Assembly: GCF_026262505.1 (NCBI RefSeq) | Contig: NC_067203.1 | Location: 9,734,001-9,798,000 of the forward strand | Direction: 5' to 3' | Length of the DNA stretch: 64,000 bases | Source of the DNA: Trichomonas vaginalis G3 | Taxonomy: Eukaryota; Parabasalia; Trichomonadida; Trichomonadidae | In this document: piece by piece, positions 38,664-48,816 of the stretch | Layout: the number at the start of each line of letters is the position of its first letter | Position numbering within the stretch: the first letter of the stretch is position 1 | Notes under the pieces: model-generated | Seen by the model: the letters and a program-made list of their open reading frames with translations, nothing else | Told to the model about the DNA's origin: nothing | The model's database searches: none | Program-made: the position numbers and the translations under genes

Positions 38664-39209
38664 TTAGAAGTGCTGGTTGATCTGATCACCGAGCCAGTCG
38701 AGACCTTCATATAAGCCATCGCCTGTTGTAGCGCAGCATCCCTGGACCTGCCATGGGCGGTTAGTAATTGTGTTAAGGCGGAGTCTGTTGCCGAGTTCCT
38801 GTGGCTTAACAGCGTTTGGAAGATCCTGCTTGTTAGCATAGACAAGAAGAATTGCATCACGGAGCTCGTCTTCCTCGAGAAGCTTGTGGAGTTCATCGCG
38901 GGCTTCATCAATACGGCCAACATCGTTAGAGTCGACGACGAAGATAAGGCCTTGTGTGTTGTGGAAATAGTGGCGCCAGAGGGCACGGATTCTGTCCTGG
39001 CCACCGACATCCCAAACGTTCATGTTGAAGCCCTTATATTCGATGGTTTCAACGTTGAAACCGATTGTTGGGATTGTTGTGACATGCTCACCGAGTTTGA
39101 GTTTGTAGAGAACTGTTGTCTTACCGGCAGCATCGAGACCAAGCATAAGGATACGAGTTTCTCTGTTACCGAACCACTTCTTAAAGATTTGGCTGAATTG
39201 AGCGCCCAT
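38664..39209 (-). CDS. ARF-family small GTPase
   Basis: 181 aa, full length for the family. N-terminal [15 protein letters not shown] gives a myristoylatable Gly2 and amphipathic helix. G1 is GLDAAGKTT, switch 1 has [16 protein letters not shown]3 is [18 protein letters not shown]4 is ANKQDLPNA, and G5 is [16 protein letters not shown]. These match ARF1-type proteins, not ARL or SAR1. The family cycles between GTP and GDP on Golgi membranes to recruit coat proteins. The coding G+C is visibly higher than surrounding DNA, as in strongly expressed trichomonad genes. Start supported by GACCATTTAACATAA just upstream. Large overlapping ORFs on both strands are shadows of this gene. Confidence 0.95.
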   Translation of the reverse strand: MGAQFSQIFKKWFGNRETRILMLGLDAAGKTTVLYKLKLGEHVTTIPTIGFNVETIEYKGFNMNVWDVGGQDRIRALWRHYFHNTQGLIFVVDSNDVGRIDEARDELHKLLEEDELRDAILLVYANKQDLPNAVKPQELGNRLRLNTITNRPWQVQGCCATTGDGLYEGLDWLGDQINQHF

Positions 39210-42200
39210 TTATGTTAAATGGTCACCAAAACGATAGGATCTATTTTTCAATTAACTTTTTCTTTTTAGCTGAACATTTTGAATTATTTTGTTTTGGAAT
39301 TTAATGTTAGGATCATTATTTGGATTTTATAGTTACGTAAAATAATTGAGATAAAAAATAAATGGTGTCAATTTTTGTTCGATAAAAATGAATTCAAAAC
39401 TATTTTATTAGCGATTCTTTAAAAATTAAATAGTACAATAAAAATTAATGCTAAATTTAACATGAAATTAAGCAAAAAGTCAAAATCAAAATTGATCGAT
39501 AAATAAAAAATATAGGTAGCAAAACCATATATTACAACTTTCTAACATCGTAAGTTGGCAGAATTGTTAGCATATCGTCAGTTTTCTATCGTCAAAAAAC
39601 TAGTCATTGGTGTAAGGTCGATTTAAAAATGTTTATGTATCGTCGTTTTTGTATTTTGTTATAGCCAAAATTGATTCTAACGTCAAAAATTATGGGTTTT
39701 GATAATTAGCGTAATTAATTGTTAAAACGCAAGTTAAGAATGAGCCACTCTAAAAAAATAAGATTCAAATGCACAGAATTAGTAGCAATTAAGTCCAAGA
39801 TATCGCCTCTTTGATGCCAATTCCACAATTCGTTTAGAAACAGCTTTTGTTTGCTGGTTTTCGTAAATTTCTTAAATAGACAGGATCGTTCAAGCATTCT
39901 TCCTGTTCATAATCATGATGAACGAGTTTGAAAATATTTGATCGGAATGAACAATTTTAAAGCTGATCTTAATTTTCACACGTCATCACTTAATTTTACA
40001 TTATCCTCAACGGTAGTCATCTCGTTTCACGAGATAAGGTTTTTCTGGATCATAAAAAATAAGACATTGACGAAAATCATTAAACATTAAGAAAAATTGA
40101 TGAATTTTAACTGTACAATCAACATTCTATTAAGTGAATTCTTTAATTGAAAGAGAAATTTAATCAGATAATTACGTAAATTTCTGTATCAATGAAAGTA
40201 TTTAATGGATGACTAAAATGAAAATACGGTAAAGTTATTTTTTGAAATTTCTTATATAATTATAATTATATTTTGTTGTCAATAGATAAATATTTTAGAA
40301 ATTGTTCAAAATAAGTATAAATTTAAATTTATAAATTTCAATTGTTTCATTATAGATTATAATCATTATTGAAATTAGGTCATTTTTAAAATATATTTGA
40401 AGTTTTGTGAGGTAATGTAAGCAAACAGCAAAATATTGTAAAGTAAAATATATTATAATAAATTAAAAAAATGTGATGCAATGATATAATCAATTATGAC
40501 TCTTGATGGAGATAATTCAATTTGAAAAAAAAATCCATAAAGAGCAAAGAGGTGAACAGATTAAAAATTTTCATTGAACCATTAAGGAATAATAAACGCA
40601 TCGAAAATGGTTATAAAGGTTCTGTCACTATTTTTAACAACAAAGTAAAATAACACAATGAATAAAGAATAAATCACAGTGTGATTTGCACAATTGTATT
40701 AAATAATATACGCGTGGTTGGTCATTCTTTTAGAGTTTTTAAGATCTAATTTTTTGAGAAGATAAAATTTGATAATTTCCAAAACTCTTATATTTCAAAA
40801 TTAAAATAAGCATCATATAAAGATGATATTGGGTCAATTTTTGTCCCCATTTGCTGTTAATTCCTAGGAGAGAGGGTCAAAGTTGCTATTTGTCACTTTT
40901 CCACAAGAATATAATGGGGAAAAAGTTATCATATAGTTGATCTCATTCACTGAGGTGAGAGATGCATGTAGTGTAATATGTAATGTGATAAACAGTGGGA
41001 TTGCTGCTCTAAGTCCTAGGTTCGAGACACATTGGCTTCATTTTTCTCTTTTTTATTGACGTAAACTATTCAATTTTTGTGTTCTCCATTCAAATTTCAG
41101 AATTTTTTTTGCAGATTTCACGCTACATTCGAAGTTACCTTTTGTAACAACCACCACTGCCTACGAAAGACGAAAGTGTGTCACGATTTCACCCGGAAAT
41201 CCGATGGTTGTTTAAGAGTATGCACTTTTGTCACCTACTCTAATTCCTAGTGGATGTTCCTTTGTGATTATCAATTTATCAAAGTGAAATTGAACAAAGA
41301 ATAATATTTTTAAAGGTCATTGAAGTTTATTGTTGATTGGTAAAAATATCAACTTTTGGAAATAAGTGAAGTCAAATATAGTATAGATTTCATTTTGAAC
41401 AAATATTATAGATAATAAATTGATTTAATGAATGTAAGTTCAATAAAGTAATCAATGATTTCAAATGAATAACGAACATTTCAATACAAAAAATGGAAGT
41501 AAATTTATAGTTTCGGCAGATAAAGCAGATTAATAGATATTTATCTATGAAATGAATGTTAAGAGTTAGTTTTAGGACGGATTACAATAACAAAGTAAAT
41601 TATTTTTGAATGAAGAAATTTCTGAAAAATATATAAAATAAAGATATTTGACTTAGGGAAGGATATTAACGATGATTTATGCCATCTATTTAATAAATGA
41701 AAGTAAATCTTTGAAAAAAAAATTATCTGTTGGATAATTCATGCAGCATTTATATATTGGAGCTGATTTTGTTTTGATTAAATCGTAACTTTTGAGAGTA
41801 TCTGGACGTTTTAAAGCTCTCAAAGTAACTTCGAATTGGAAAAATGAAACCATCATCAATTTACTGTAATTCCGACTAAATCTTTGTGAAAAGGCGTGTA
41901 AAAATAACGTCTTAAAAAATCCGATTAAATAAATTTGAATTGAAGCAGAAATTATGAGTACAGTTCGTAAAAATTGAAGATTTACTAGTATACTATGTAA
42001 TTGCTATAATTATTCATGATGGATTTTACCGATGATTCTCAAAATTTCAACTATATTTGTGAGACTAGTAAAAAATCATTATTCTCAATTTTTAAACTCG
42101 TTTATTTTTATTAAATATTGTAAATAATATTCTTGTAGTTACTACATAATTTTGCAAATTACCTCAGACTTTTCAGAGGATTGAGTGGCAACTCAATCCT

Positions 42201-42641
42201 CTGAAATAGTCTGTGGTAATTTTTAGTCTCTACACTATTTCAATATAAGCTCCATTTTTAAACAGTTTTTAAAAATCGAGCATTGAAAAGTGTGATGAGA
42301 CTTTCAAATTTCAGAAATTTATGCATAATAAAATTTTTCATAAGTTATGGCACATAAAATTCAATTAACTTTTATACCTCTTAAAAAATGATTTCAAAAA
42401 AAATTGATATTTAAATAGTATATCTAGAGTCTATCCCATTTAGTTCGAGACATCTCAAAATTTATCACAAAAAGTGACGTTTTACTTCGGCTGTTATCTT
42501 TTTAAAAATGCTTATCTTACTTTCTATAATTAGATTTTCCATCATCAAAAATTTCAGAACTAAAACATCGAATTCAAATTGTGTTTTATAAAATTCTACG
42601 AAATCGACGGTTTGATATTATTCACTTTCAGTAAATTAGCC
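39210..42641. other. long gene-poor AT-rich spacer
   Basis: About 3.4 kb with no convincing coding region. It holds one tRNA-like fragment (around 40955-41040: AGGTTCGAGAC preceded by AACAGTGGG; it does not fold well) and a strong hairpin at 42159-42219. I see nothing else. Confidence 0.5.
42159..42219. other. long near-perfect hairpin
   Basis: Left arm 42159-42186 and right arm 42191-42219 pair over about 27 positions with one mismatch and one bulge, closed by the four-base loop GGCA. The core CAGAGGATTGAGT pairs exactly with ACTCAATCCTCTG. It could be a precursor-like RNA hairpin, a cruciform or a tiny fold-back element; no ORF runs through it. Confidence 0.6.
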
Positions 42642-42896
42642 ATGTACTCATACCATAATGACTACCACTCCACACCAGGATCCAACTTCAACAGTACCCC
42701 TAGATACGGAATTAGTTCTACAGGATCTACCTCCTTCTTTTCTTACGATTCATATTCTGGATCCATCAGCGAAGATAGTGCTGAGGAATCAAATATCTCC
42801 CTTCAAGAGATTTGTCCATTCAATAGATACCAATCTACCCACTATTTCCAGACATCTGGTTCAATATTCTCCACATCCAGCTGCTTCAAGCTTTAA
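42642..42896 (+). CDS. small Ser-rich hypothetical protein, 84 aa
   Basis: Start chosen at 42642 (MYSYHNDYHSTPGSNFNSTP). TTCACTTTC at 42621-42629 fits the trichomonad initiator about 18 bp upstream, whereas the longer upstream reading lacks an ATG. The protein is Ser/Thr/Tyr-rich and acidic in the middle (SGSISEDSAEESNISLQEIC), probably disordered and open to phosphorylation. No family recognised. An overlapping ORF in another frame ends in a hydrophobic AT-run and is less likely. Confidence 0.5.
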   Translation: MYSYHNDYHSTPGSNFNSTPRYGISSTGSTSFFSYDSYSGSISEDSAEESNISLQEICPFNRYQSTHYFQTSGSIFSTSSCFKL

Positions 42897-43033
42897 GCTG
42901 ATCCCTTTATTTTTATTTTTTTGTTTGTTTCTTATAAATGTTAATTATGTTCATATCTTTATTTTTATCTTTTGTCCTTATTTTAATTCCAAATTATTCA
43001 GATTTCTTTTGATTAATTTGAAAAGAAAGAGAA
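42897..43033. other. AT-rich 3' flank
   Basis: Short T-rich flank with no feature seen. Confidence 0.4.
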
Positions 43034-43309
43034 TCATATTAGAGTCATCAAAATGCAGCCATTGACAAAACACATACATTCAACGAAGGAGTTCACGTTG
43101 GTGGCGAGGTTTTTTTTTGGCCAACATCTTAAAATTGGAAAAAGCTCGAAGCTTGACAGATACATAATTCTTGACAAGTAGTGATCGGCGAGAACACAAT
43201 AATCATGAACCCCATCAGTGGATGCTGCAACAGAGATGACTCTTACTGGAAGAGGATGCACAGTTAATGATGAAACTAAAGTTGGTAGCATGATTGTTTG
43301 CCTATACAT
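43034..43309 (-). CDS. hypothetical protein or gene fragment, 91 aa
   Basis: Reads SSLTVHPLPVRVISVAASTD, then DYCVLADHYLSRIMYLSSFE, a strand-turn-strand pattern like one or two blades of a beta-propeller. Composition is protein-like, but the length is too short for such a fold. It may be a remnant of a longer gene. No initiator motif found. Confidence 0.3.
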   Translation of the reverse strand: MYRQTIMLPTLVSSLTVHPLPVRVISVAASTDGVHDYCVLADHYLSRIMYLSSFELFPILRCWPKKNLATNVNSFVECMCFVNGCILMTLI

Positions 43310-43822
43310 AACGTTCGACAGAATATTAAACCTAAATCAATTATGATCTAGAATTAGATTGCAAGCATCATTTCAGAGAATTAAAAAATTGTTGTATTTG
43401 AGTTAAAAGTCTAAAATGAAAAAATTTTGAAATTCTCTTAATTTTCTCATCTCAATGCATAGTGCATGGAGTGTTTTGACAGTTTTAGCAGGTGTTGAGT
43501 TTCAACCTTCTATATGAGAAATCAAAACGCACAGCACAACACCAATCTATATTTGTTCTATTTTCCGCCATGAAATTATGTCAGTATTTAAAAAAGTGCG
43601 TGTGTAAAAGCAATATATACTCTCGGTTAATAACCAAGTGACTAATGTGATTCTCAACATGAAAATAATGAAACTAATTGTAATCAGAAACAACATCTGA
43701 TATCATTATCTAATGGGATTCGAAGCTAAAATTAATGATGACACACGATAATAAATTGAAATAAAATTTCTCATCAAAAATTTTTTCGAAAATTTTCATA
43801 ATTTTCACATCTCATATTTGAG
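43310..43822. other. AT-rich spacer
   Basis: About 510 bp; no gene seen. It ends in the promoter of the ubiquitin-like gene. Confidence 0.5.
43814..43822 (+). promoter_or_regulatory. trichomonad initiator (Inr) TCATATTTG
   Basis: TCATATTTGAG directly precedes the ATG at 43823. It fits the TCA-pyrimidine-(T/A) initiator known from Trichomonas promoters, with the usual short 5' UTR. Confidence 0.55.
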
Positions 43823-44362
43823 ATGGCTGCCAGGTACATTGAAATTGATAATTCTTCCAACTCTGTTAACGAAGAAACTATCACTATTCGAATAACAGGA
43901 AGGGAGAAAACTATAATATCAATTTCAAATTATAAACCGATTTCCATAATTGATGAATTTATGGATAACAAAGGTTATCGATTTGTTTACAATGGCATGA
44001 TACTTAACCCTGCTCTCTCATTTGCGTTTTACAAAATCAAAAATAATTCGTTGATATTTGCTGTGAAAGGCAAGGAATCAAATCTCGATACTGAAAAGAA
44101 GTCAAATTCGCAGATAGATAAAACCCACCAACTAAAAGACTATTTCCAGAGAAATTGGGCTCATCATTTTGCAAATCCAGAGCAAGCATTCGAGAATTCT
44201 CAAAATCCATCTATTGTTAAAGAGGCATTGCGAATCCATGACTTATCTTTAGAAAGAAAAGAATCATCAATCTCTGAATTTAGGAAACTAACTTCACATT
44301 TTCGAGAAGAGACAAGGATAAATGAAAATAGAATTAAGAGCCGATATCAAGCCGCTGATTAG
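43823..44362 (+). CDS. ubiquitin-like domain protein, 179 aa
   Basis: The first 85 residues read as a beta-grasp domain: TITIRITGREKTIISISNYK (strands 1-2), the helix SIIDEFMDNKG, then YRFVYNGMILNPALSFAFYK and NNSLIFAVKG, matching the ubiquitin order '..F.f.G..l....tl..y.i....ti.l...'. There is no C-terminal Gly-Gly, so it is not a conjugated modifier. The rest is charged and helical. Proteins with a divergent N-terminal ubiquitin-like fold are common in trichomonads. Role unknown; a scaffold or proteasome link is possible. The Inr-like sequence upstream supports this start. Confidence 0.6.
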   Translation: MAARYIEIDNSSNSVNEETITIRITGREKTIISISNYKPISIIDEFMDNKGYRFVYNGMILNPALSFAFYKIKNNSLIFAVKGKESNLDTEKKSNSQIDKTHQLKDYFQRNWAHHFANPEQAFENSQNPSIVKEALRIHDLSLERKESSISEFRKLTSHFREETRINENRIKSRYQAAD

Positions 44363-44686
44363 GGATCTGAAACGAAATACAAAATCAAAGGTCAAAATTA
44401 GAAGGATTTTAAACCCTCATTTTTGATATAATACTGTATTTAGTTATAGTATATTTCTATGATTTGAAATTGCGAAATTAGTTCTTTCGATAGATATTAA
44501 TTTTTTAAATATAAACATCTGAAAGTTTAAAATGGGTTTTGGTATGTTCCCCTTCAACCTTTTTGCTGATTTCTCATCCATGATAGCGTTGAGCATATCG
44601 TAATTATAGTGCTTCAGTCATTTTCACATTCCAAAAAATTGCTTGAAAAAAAATCGTTTTTTTTTTTATAAAAATATTTATTGGGG
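44363..44686. other. intergenic spacer
   Basis: About 320 bp between the ubiquitin-like and enolase-fold genes; ends in a T-tract and ATAAAAATATTTATTGGGG. No gene seen. Confidence 0.45.
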
Positions 44687-46033
44687 ATGTCAGCACAAGA
44701 GGAAACAAATAAAGCAATTGCATATGCTGAAAAGTGGGAATTACAAACTGTATTTGAAGATGCTTTTGCCAATCTTCTTATTGCTCATCCAAACGATCCA
44801 ATGGGATTTTTATATGATCAAATTGTTCCTAAAGCAGCTCCTCCAACAATTGATAAGGTAATTGGTCGTGAAATCCTCGGAAGTCGTGGGGTCCCTACAC
44901 TTGAAGTTGAAGTTTGGGCTAAAGTCCATGGTAAATCTGAATTTTTAGCAACAGCTGCATCTCCAAGTGTAGATAATTGTGCAATAGAAGATTCTTATGT
45001 TCTTGTTGATACATCTAATCCACGCTATGGCGGAAGAGGTATGAGACAAGCAGTTTCAGCTGTAACATCCGTATATCAACCAGTTTTAGAAAAGAAACAA
45101 TTCTTTAATCAACGAGAAGTCGATGGATGGCTAATTCAAGCTGATGGAACTCCTAACAGAAGAAAATCAGGCTCAAATACAATGATAGCAACTTCCGCAA
45201 CAATTGCAATTGCTTCATCTAAAATAATGAGAATACCTCTCTTTCTCCACTTAGCAAAAACAGTAACAGAGAAAACACAATTTACTGTTCCACGTCCTAT
45301 CTTCGCAATTTTCAACTTTATGAATGGCCCTATATCGAAGGTTTACTTAATTCCGGCGGCTAATGTTCAAGTTGAAGAACAAATTCGTATTATAGGTGAA
45401 ATTTACTTGCATTACACAACTTCAATGAAAACAGCCGTTTGCAACGATGGCTGCTTCCCAATTGAAGGAGACAAAGTTGATGATATCCTTCAAACTACAG
45501 AAATTGCTGTTTCTGGCGGTGGACATACTCTTGGAGATGATGTATTCCTTGGTTTTGCAGGTAGAGGAGAATCCAACGCCAAATTCTGGACAGATTTATT
45601 TGATACATCTTCTGCAATCACATACATCGAAGATCCTCTTCCTCTTGAAGATTCAAGTGGACTTAAGAATTTAATTGCAAAATCCAGTGAAAATATGGTC
45701 ATTGCTTTAGGTAAAGGTATTTCTTCTCAAGTCAATAAGATAAGTACCTCAGTTCCTGCTAAAGCTATTGTAGTCCGTCCATCCCAAACCGGATCTATAA
45801 CTACTGCTTGCGATGCGGCCAAAGCAATTGATGGGGCTTCAAAGCTTTGTGTATTTTCAACAAGCCAGAATGAAACACAGGATTCTTGGATTGTTGATAT
45901 CGCAATTGCTTGTGGTGCTCAATTCCTTCAGCTTGGCCCACCATGCAGAGGTGAAAATATTGCTAAAATTAACAGACTCTTGGAAGCAGCTCATGAAATT
46001 GATGGAATGCAAGAAAAAGAAACTGATGAATAA
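44687..46033 (+). CDS. enolase-fold pseudoenzyme with N-terminal RIIa/Dpy-30-like segment
   Basis: 448 aa from the ATG at 44687 (MSAQEETNKAIAYAEKWELQ). Residues about 12-47 (YAEKWELQTVFEDAFANLL, then HPNDPMGFLYDQI) resemble the RIIa/Dpy-30 dimerisation-docking helices that anchor proteins in flagella or on AKAPs. The rest follows enolase: VIGREILGSRGVPTLEVEVW (enolase 'ar.ildSRGnPTvEv.v'), GSNTMIATSATIAIA, FAIFNFMNGP, SGGGHTLGDDVFLGF, and ITYIEDPLPLED. Active-site parts are altered: the lid loop lacks SGASTG, the second metal Asp motif is replaced around VIALGKGI, the catalytic Lys region reads VVRPSQTGSIT, and the SHRSGET block is gone. So it is probably not a glycolytic enolase but an ENO4-like structural protein, perhaps axonemal. 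Confidence 0.75.
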   Translation: MSAQEETNKAIAYAEKWELQTVFEDAFANLLIAHPNDPMGFLYDQIVPKAAPPTIDKVIGREILGSRGVPTLEVEVWAKVHGKSEFLATAASPSVDNCAIEDSYVLVDTSNPRYGGRGMRQAVSAVTSVYQPVLEKKQFFNQREVDGWLIQADGTPNRRKSGSNTMIATSATIAIASSKIMRIPLFLHLAKTVTEKTQFTVPRPIFAIFNFMNGPISKVYLIPAANVQVEEQIRIIGEIYLHYTTSMKTAVCNDGCFPIEGDKVDDILQTTEIAVSGGGHTLGDDVFLGFAGRGESNAKFWTDLFDTSSAITYIEDPLPLEDSSGLKNLIAKSSENMVIALGKGISSQVNKISTSVPAKAIVVRPSQTGSITTACDAAKAIDGASKLCVFSTSQNETQDSWIVDIAIACGAQFLQLGPPCRGENIAKINRLLEAAHEIDGMQEKETDE

Positions 46034-46270
46034 AATTGTTTTGATATTTTATGAATAACTAATACATGTACTAGGTTTTTTATTACAGCGTATATGTGTC
46101 TATATTTCATTATGCAAGTAACTAAAAGATAAGGATAAATTTCTTCAATCTTATGAAGTTTTTTATTTAAAAGTAAATATAATCTTTTCATATTGAGATT
46201 TTCGTTTTTGTCTATTAATTGGCGATAAATTTATGATTTGCTAAAAAAAAGTGAAGCAACGATAAAATAA
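46034..46270. other. intergenic spacer
   Basis: About 240 bp, no feature seen apart from AT-rich sequence. Confidence 0.4.
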
Positions 46271-46774
46271 ATGACTGTGAACGTAGAACTCTTTTCTCTG
46301 ACATATGGTTCCCTTGTCCGTTCCATTGTCGCCGAAACAAATAACATCAGTGACGCAAATAACAAGCTCAGCAAAATCGGTGTAAATATTGGCAACAGAA
46401 TTACTGACGAATTTGTCGTTCATGCGGATAAATGCCGTTTCAAATCTCTTAAAGAGGCTTGCGATATGCTTGCTGACTACTCATTCAAGACATATCTCGG
46501 AATTAATGCTGTTGTTAAAGAACCATCAGAAACTCGTTGTGTTATTAGCTTTTCTGATAACCCAATCACACGCTATGTTATTCTTCCACCTGAATACCAA
46601 GGTTTAATCTATCTTAATCCATTACTTAGTGCTATTAAGACATCTCTTGGTCTTCTTCACTATAATGTCGAAGTCAATTTGATCAGCGACATGCTCCATG
46701 GAAAGCAGAGCAACGATATTGAGATTAAGTTAATCGAAATTATGGATGACTTACCACCGGGTGAATATATTTAA
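46271..46774 (+). CDS. BET3: TRAPP complex subunit Bet3 (TRAPPC3-like)
   Basis: 167 aa, close to the usual length of about 180. Early ELFSLTYGSLVRSIVAETNN and LSKIGVNIGNRITDEFVVHA match the Bet3 opening (family 'ELF.LTYGalv...' and 'L..mGynIG.rlieDFLA'). CRFKSLKEACDMLADYSFKT, SFSDNPITRYVILPPEYQGL and the end IMDDLPPGEYI (family 'DNLPAGE') follow in order. Bet3 is the core of the TRAPP tether that activates Rab1 at the ER-Golgi step; its neighbour ARF acts in the same pathway, though clustering here is probably chance. Bet3 is normally palmitoylated on a Cys, not obvious here. Confidence 0.85.
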   Translation: MTVNVELFSLTYGSLVRSIVAETNNISDANNKLSKIGVNIGNRITDEFVVHADKCRFKSLKEACDMLADYSFKTYLGINAVVKEPSETRCVISFSDNPITRYVILPPEYQGLIYLNPLLSAIKTSLGLLHYNVEVNLISDMLHGKQSNDIEIKLIEIMDDLPPGEYI

Positions 46775-47107
46775 ACATTTTTGGTTATTTTATACGTTAT
46801 GAATAATTAATCATCAGCTTTATTTATTATTCCAGTACTTTCTAGTCATAGTATAAATTCTCTTATTTTTTCCTAAAATATATTCAAAATTTTAAATCCT
46901 GAGTAAATATTGATAACACTAGATTCTACAAAGCTAGTAATTCTTTTTTTCAATAGATATTATTCATCATTCTTCTCTATTTTGTAGGAAAATAAAAAAT
47001 TCAAATTTTAATAACTTTATATGGAAAATGAGTTTAGTATTAAGAATGATTAAGCTAAGTGGAAAAGAAAATGCTAAGAATACAATACAAATTGATGACT
47101 TTTAAAA
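46775..47107. other. AT-rich spacer before Polinton B
   Basis: About 330 bp, no gene. Host 3' flank of BET3 running into the left edge of element B. Confidence 0.45.
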
Positions 47108-47260
47108 GTAGTATATGAGTGCGGGTTGTGTGACTTTTTTTGTTACATCTATATATAGACGATGCATTAAAATATATTTATTTATAAACACATTAAAAAA
47201 ATTAACATTAATTTTAAAATAATTTATTTTTTTATCTTTTATAAAAGAAGCTATATATAG

Positions 47261-47848
47261 ATGATGTCAGATATTCCGCGATTAATTAAACATTGTTTAA
47301 ATCCTGAATGGGTTAAACTTCAATTTAAAAATGAAGATTGTGAATTATTAAATGAATATGAAAGCCAAAATAAGCTAATGAGGTATAAATATAATGATAA
47401 AGAATATTTAATTTCATGGAATCAATGGAGTCATAATCAAAGACCTCATAAACGAGAAGAAGAAATTGAAAATAATGAAATGGAAATCATTGATGACATT
47501 CAAGAGGATGGAATTCCTAAATTTTGTAGAAAAACCTTTAGAACTAAGTTAGGAGCATATAAACGTAGAGTATTAAATCCTGAATATCTTAAACATATAT
47601 TTAAAAAGGAAGACTGTGAATTATTAAACGCTAATGAATATGAAAATGCTAAATCAAAACTGAGATATAAATATATTGGAAGTGATGAAAGGTGTAAAGA
47701 TAAAGATAAAGTTTATACAGTTTCATATAATAACTGGCACACGTTAGGGATAAGAAAACATTTAGGAGATTATGGTAAAAGTTCCGAATTCTTCAAATCT
47801 AGTATGTATGAGAGAGTAAAAGAAATCAGATATAATTATCATTCATGA
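47261..47848 (+). CDS. two-repeat DNA-binding-like protein, 195 aa
   Basis: Two copies of a module of about 60 residues: LNPEWVKLQFKNEDCELLNE ... LMRYKYNDKEYLISWNQW and LNPEYLKHIFKKEDCELLNA ... LRYKYIGSDE ... YTVSYNNW. The pattern (E/K-D-C-x-L-L, then a short basic strand and a final Trp) resembles small zinc-free 'ribbon' repeats found next to nucleases in phages and large viruses (DUF723-like). A DNA-binding or regulatory role is plausible. First gene of element B, after TTTTTTTATCTTTTATAAAAG. Confidence 0.5.
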   Translation: MMSDIPRLIKHCLNPEWVKLQFKNEDCELLNEYESQNKLMRYKYNDKEYLISWNQWSHNQRPHKREEEIENNEMEIIDDIQEDGIPKFCRKTFRTKLGAYKRRVLNPEYLKHIFKKEDCELLNANEYENAKSKLRYKYIGSDERCKDKDKVYTVSYNNWHTLGIRKHLGDYGKSSEFFKSSMYERVKEIRYNYHS

Positions 47849-47912
47849 ATGAAAAATAAACTTTAAAAATTCATGTCTTACATTTTTTGAATAATTTATT
47901 TTTTTAATTCGT

Positions 47913-48398
47913 ATGAAAATGAGTGGATCAAGATTCGTAACCGTCAATCAATTAATGGATGTTCTTTCACCAATTCTTGAAAATGTTAAACAAGTAGATG
48001 TTTATTTCGATGATTATGTAGAAAGTATATATTATAAAGGTAAGTTTAATATTAAACCTATTGCTTTTGCATTTGATAATAAATTAATTGAAAATGCAAA
48101 AATTTGTGAATTAATTCCAGATATTGAATTTATAACAAATATTAATGATAAATGGTTTAAACGAATTCCAACCACAAAAGTTCTTTGTAAATTAATGATC
48201 AAAACTGAGGAAAAAGAATTTAACGGGTTTAAATATCATCCAAATAAAGTTTCAGAACTAGAAAATGAAAAACTTCAGAAAAAATTAAACGATAGACTTT
48301 CAAATGATCGTATTGAAAAAATAAATAAACTAGCAGAAGTTGCATTTAATAATGAAATATTTGATGAATATAACCTTGAACTCAGTGATGGACTTTAA
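47913..48398 (+). CDS. hypothetical protein, 161 aa
   Basis: Open: MKMSGSRFVTVNQLMDVLSP, beta-rich centre (VDVYFDDYVESIYYKGKFNI), Lys-rich helical C-terminus. No family recognised. The last two codons and the stop (GGACTTTAA) lie inside a GC-rich palindromic insert (48390-48432) that also holds the end of the facing gene, so the insert appears to have set both protein ends. Confidence 0.5.
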   Translation: MKMSGSRFVTVNQLMDVLSPILENVKQVDVYFDDYVESIYYKGKFNIKPIAFAFDNKLIENAKICELIPDIEFITNINDKWFKRIPTTKVLCKLMIKTEEKEFNGFKYHPNKVSELENEKLQKKLNDRLSNDRIEKINKLAEVAFNNEIFDEYNLELSDGL

Positions 48399-48432
48399 GT
48401 CCTGGGCTTTAAGGACCCGGGCTCAACGAGTC
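48390..48432. repeat. GC-rich palindromic micro-insert at convergent gene ends
   Basis: GGACTTTAAGTCC, then GGGCTTTAAGGACCCGGGCT and GACTC-type arms: nested small palindromes in otherwise AT-rich DNA. A close relative (GGACTTTAGCCCTGGACTTT on the minus strand) ends the gene at 63248. It may also act as a hairpin terminator for both genes. Confidence 0.55.
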
Positions 48433-48816
48433 ATGATTTATGAAATCAATTATTTGATTCATTCTTTCTTCAATAATTTCTATTCTTTTTGTTAAATCAT
48501 CTATTTTCATTAATGAGGTGATTCTTGATTGAGGAATAGATTTTAAACTAACAACACCTTTTATTTTTGAAATTTTGAATCCATGACCCTCCGGGTCTTG
48601 GACTCTGTCCTCAACTTTAAACATTTTATTCAATTTACATGTTGTCAATTCTTCAAATAATTTTTTATTATTAGCATAATAGTCATTAAATTCTTCAACA
48701 GATGAAAAAATTTTTATTTCAGTAATTGGTTTAACAACGTTTATTTTTTGTTGAACATTTTCACTTTCATTTATTTCTTCCTCCTTTGTTTCATTTATTT
48801 TTAAAATCGGTTTCAT
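48409..48816 (-). CDS. hypothetical protein with C-terminal coiled coil, 135 aa
   Basis: Acidic N-terminus (ETKEEEINESENVQQ), a middle block CKLNKMFKVEDRVQDPEGHG that carries an in-frame GC-rich palindrome (48585-48610), and a helical C-terminus (LTKRIEIIEERMNQIIDFIN) suited to a coiled coil. No family recognised. It faces the previous gene and shares its terminal palindrome. Confidence 0.5.
   Translation of the reverse strand: MKPILKINETKEEEINESENVQQKINVVKPITEIKIFSSVEEFNDYYANNKKLFEELTTCKLNKMFKVEDRVQDPEGHGFKISKIKGVVSLKSIPQSRITSLMKIDDLTKRIEIIEERMNQIIDFINHDSLSPGP
48585..48610. repeat. in-frame GC-rich micro-insert
   Basis: GACCCTCCGGGTC followed by GGACTCTGTCC inside a coding region, adding a peptide like EDRVQDPEG without breaking the frame. 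Composition contrasts with its flanks. Confidence 0.5.

Noticed and set aside
38633-39218. ORFs of 125 and 110 aa overlapping the ARF gene
   Set aside because: Shadows of the ARF coding sequence in other frames; ARF motifs settle the true frame.
40955-41040. Possible tRNA gene with AGGTTCGAGAC B box
   Set aside because: No acceptor, anticodon or T stem pairs properly; at most a decayed tRNA-derived fragment.
42658-43065. 135 aa ORF overlapping the Ser-rich gene
   Set aside because: Ends in a hydrophobic translation of AT-rich DNA, and the initiator-like sequence favours the other frame.
44681-44686. Upstream TTG start for the enolase-fold gene
   Set aside because: A eukaryotic gene should start at ATG; the first in-frame ATG is at 44687.
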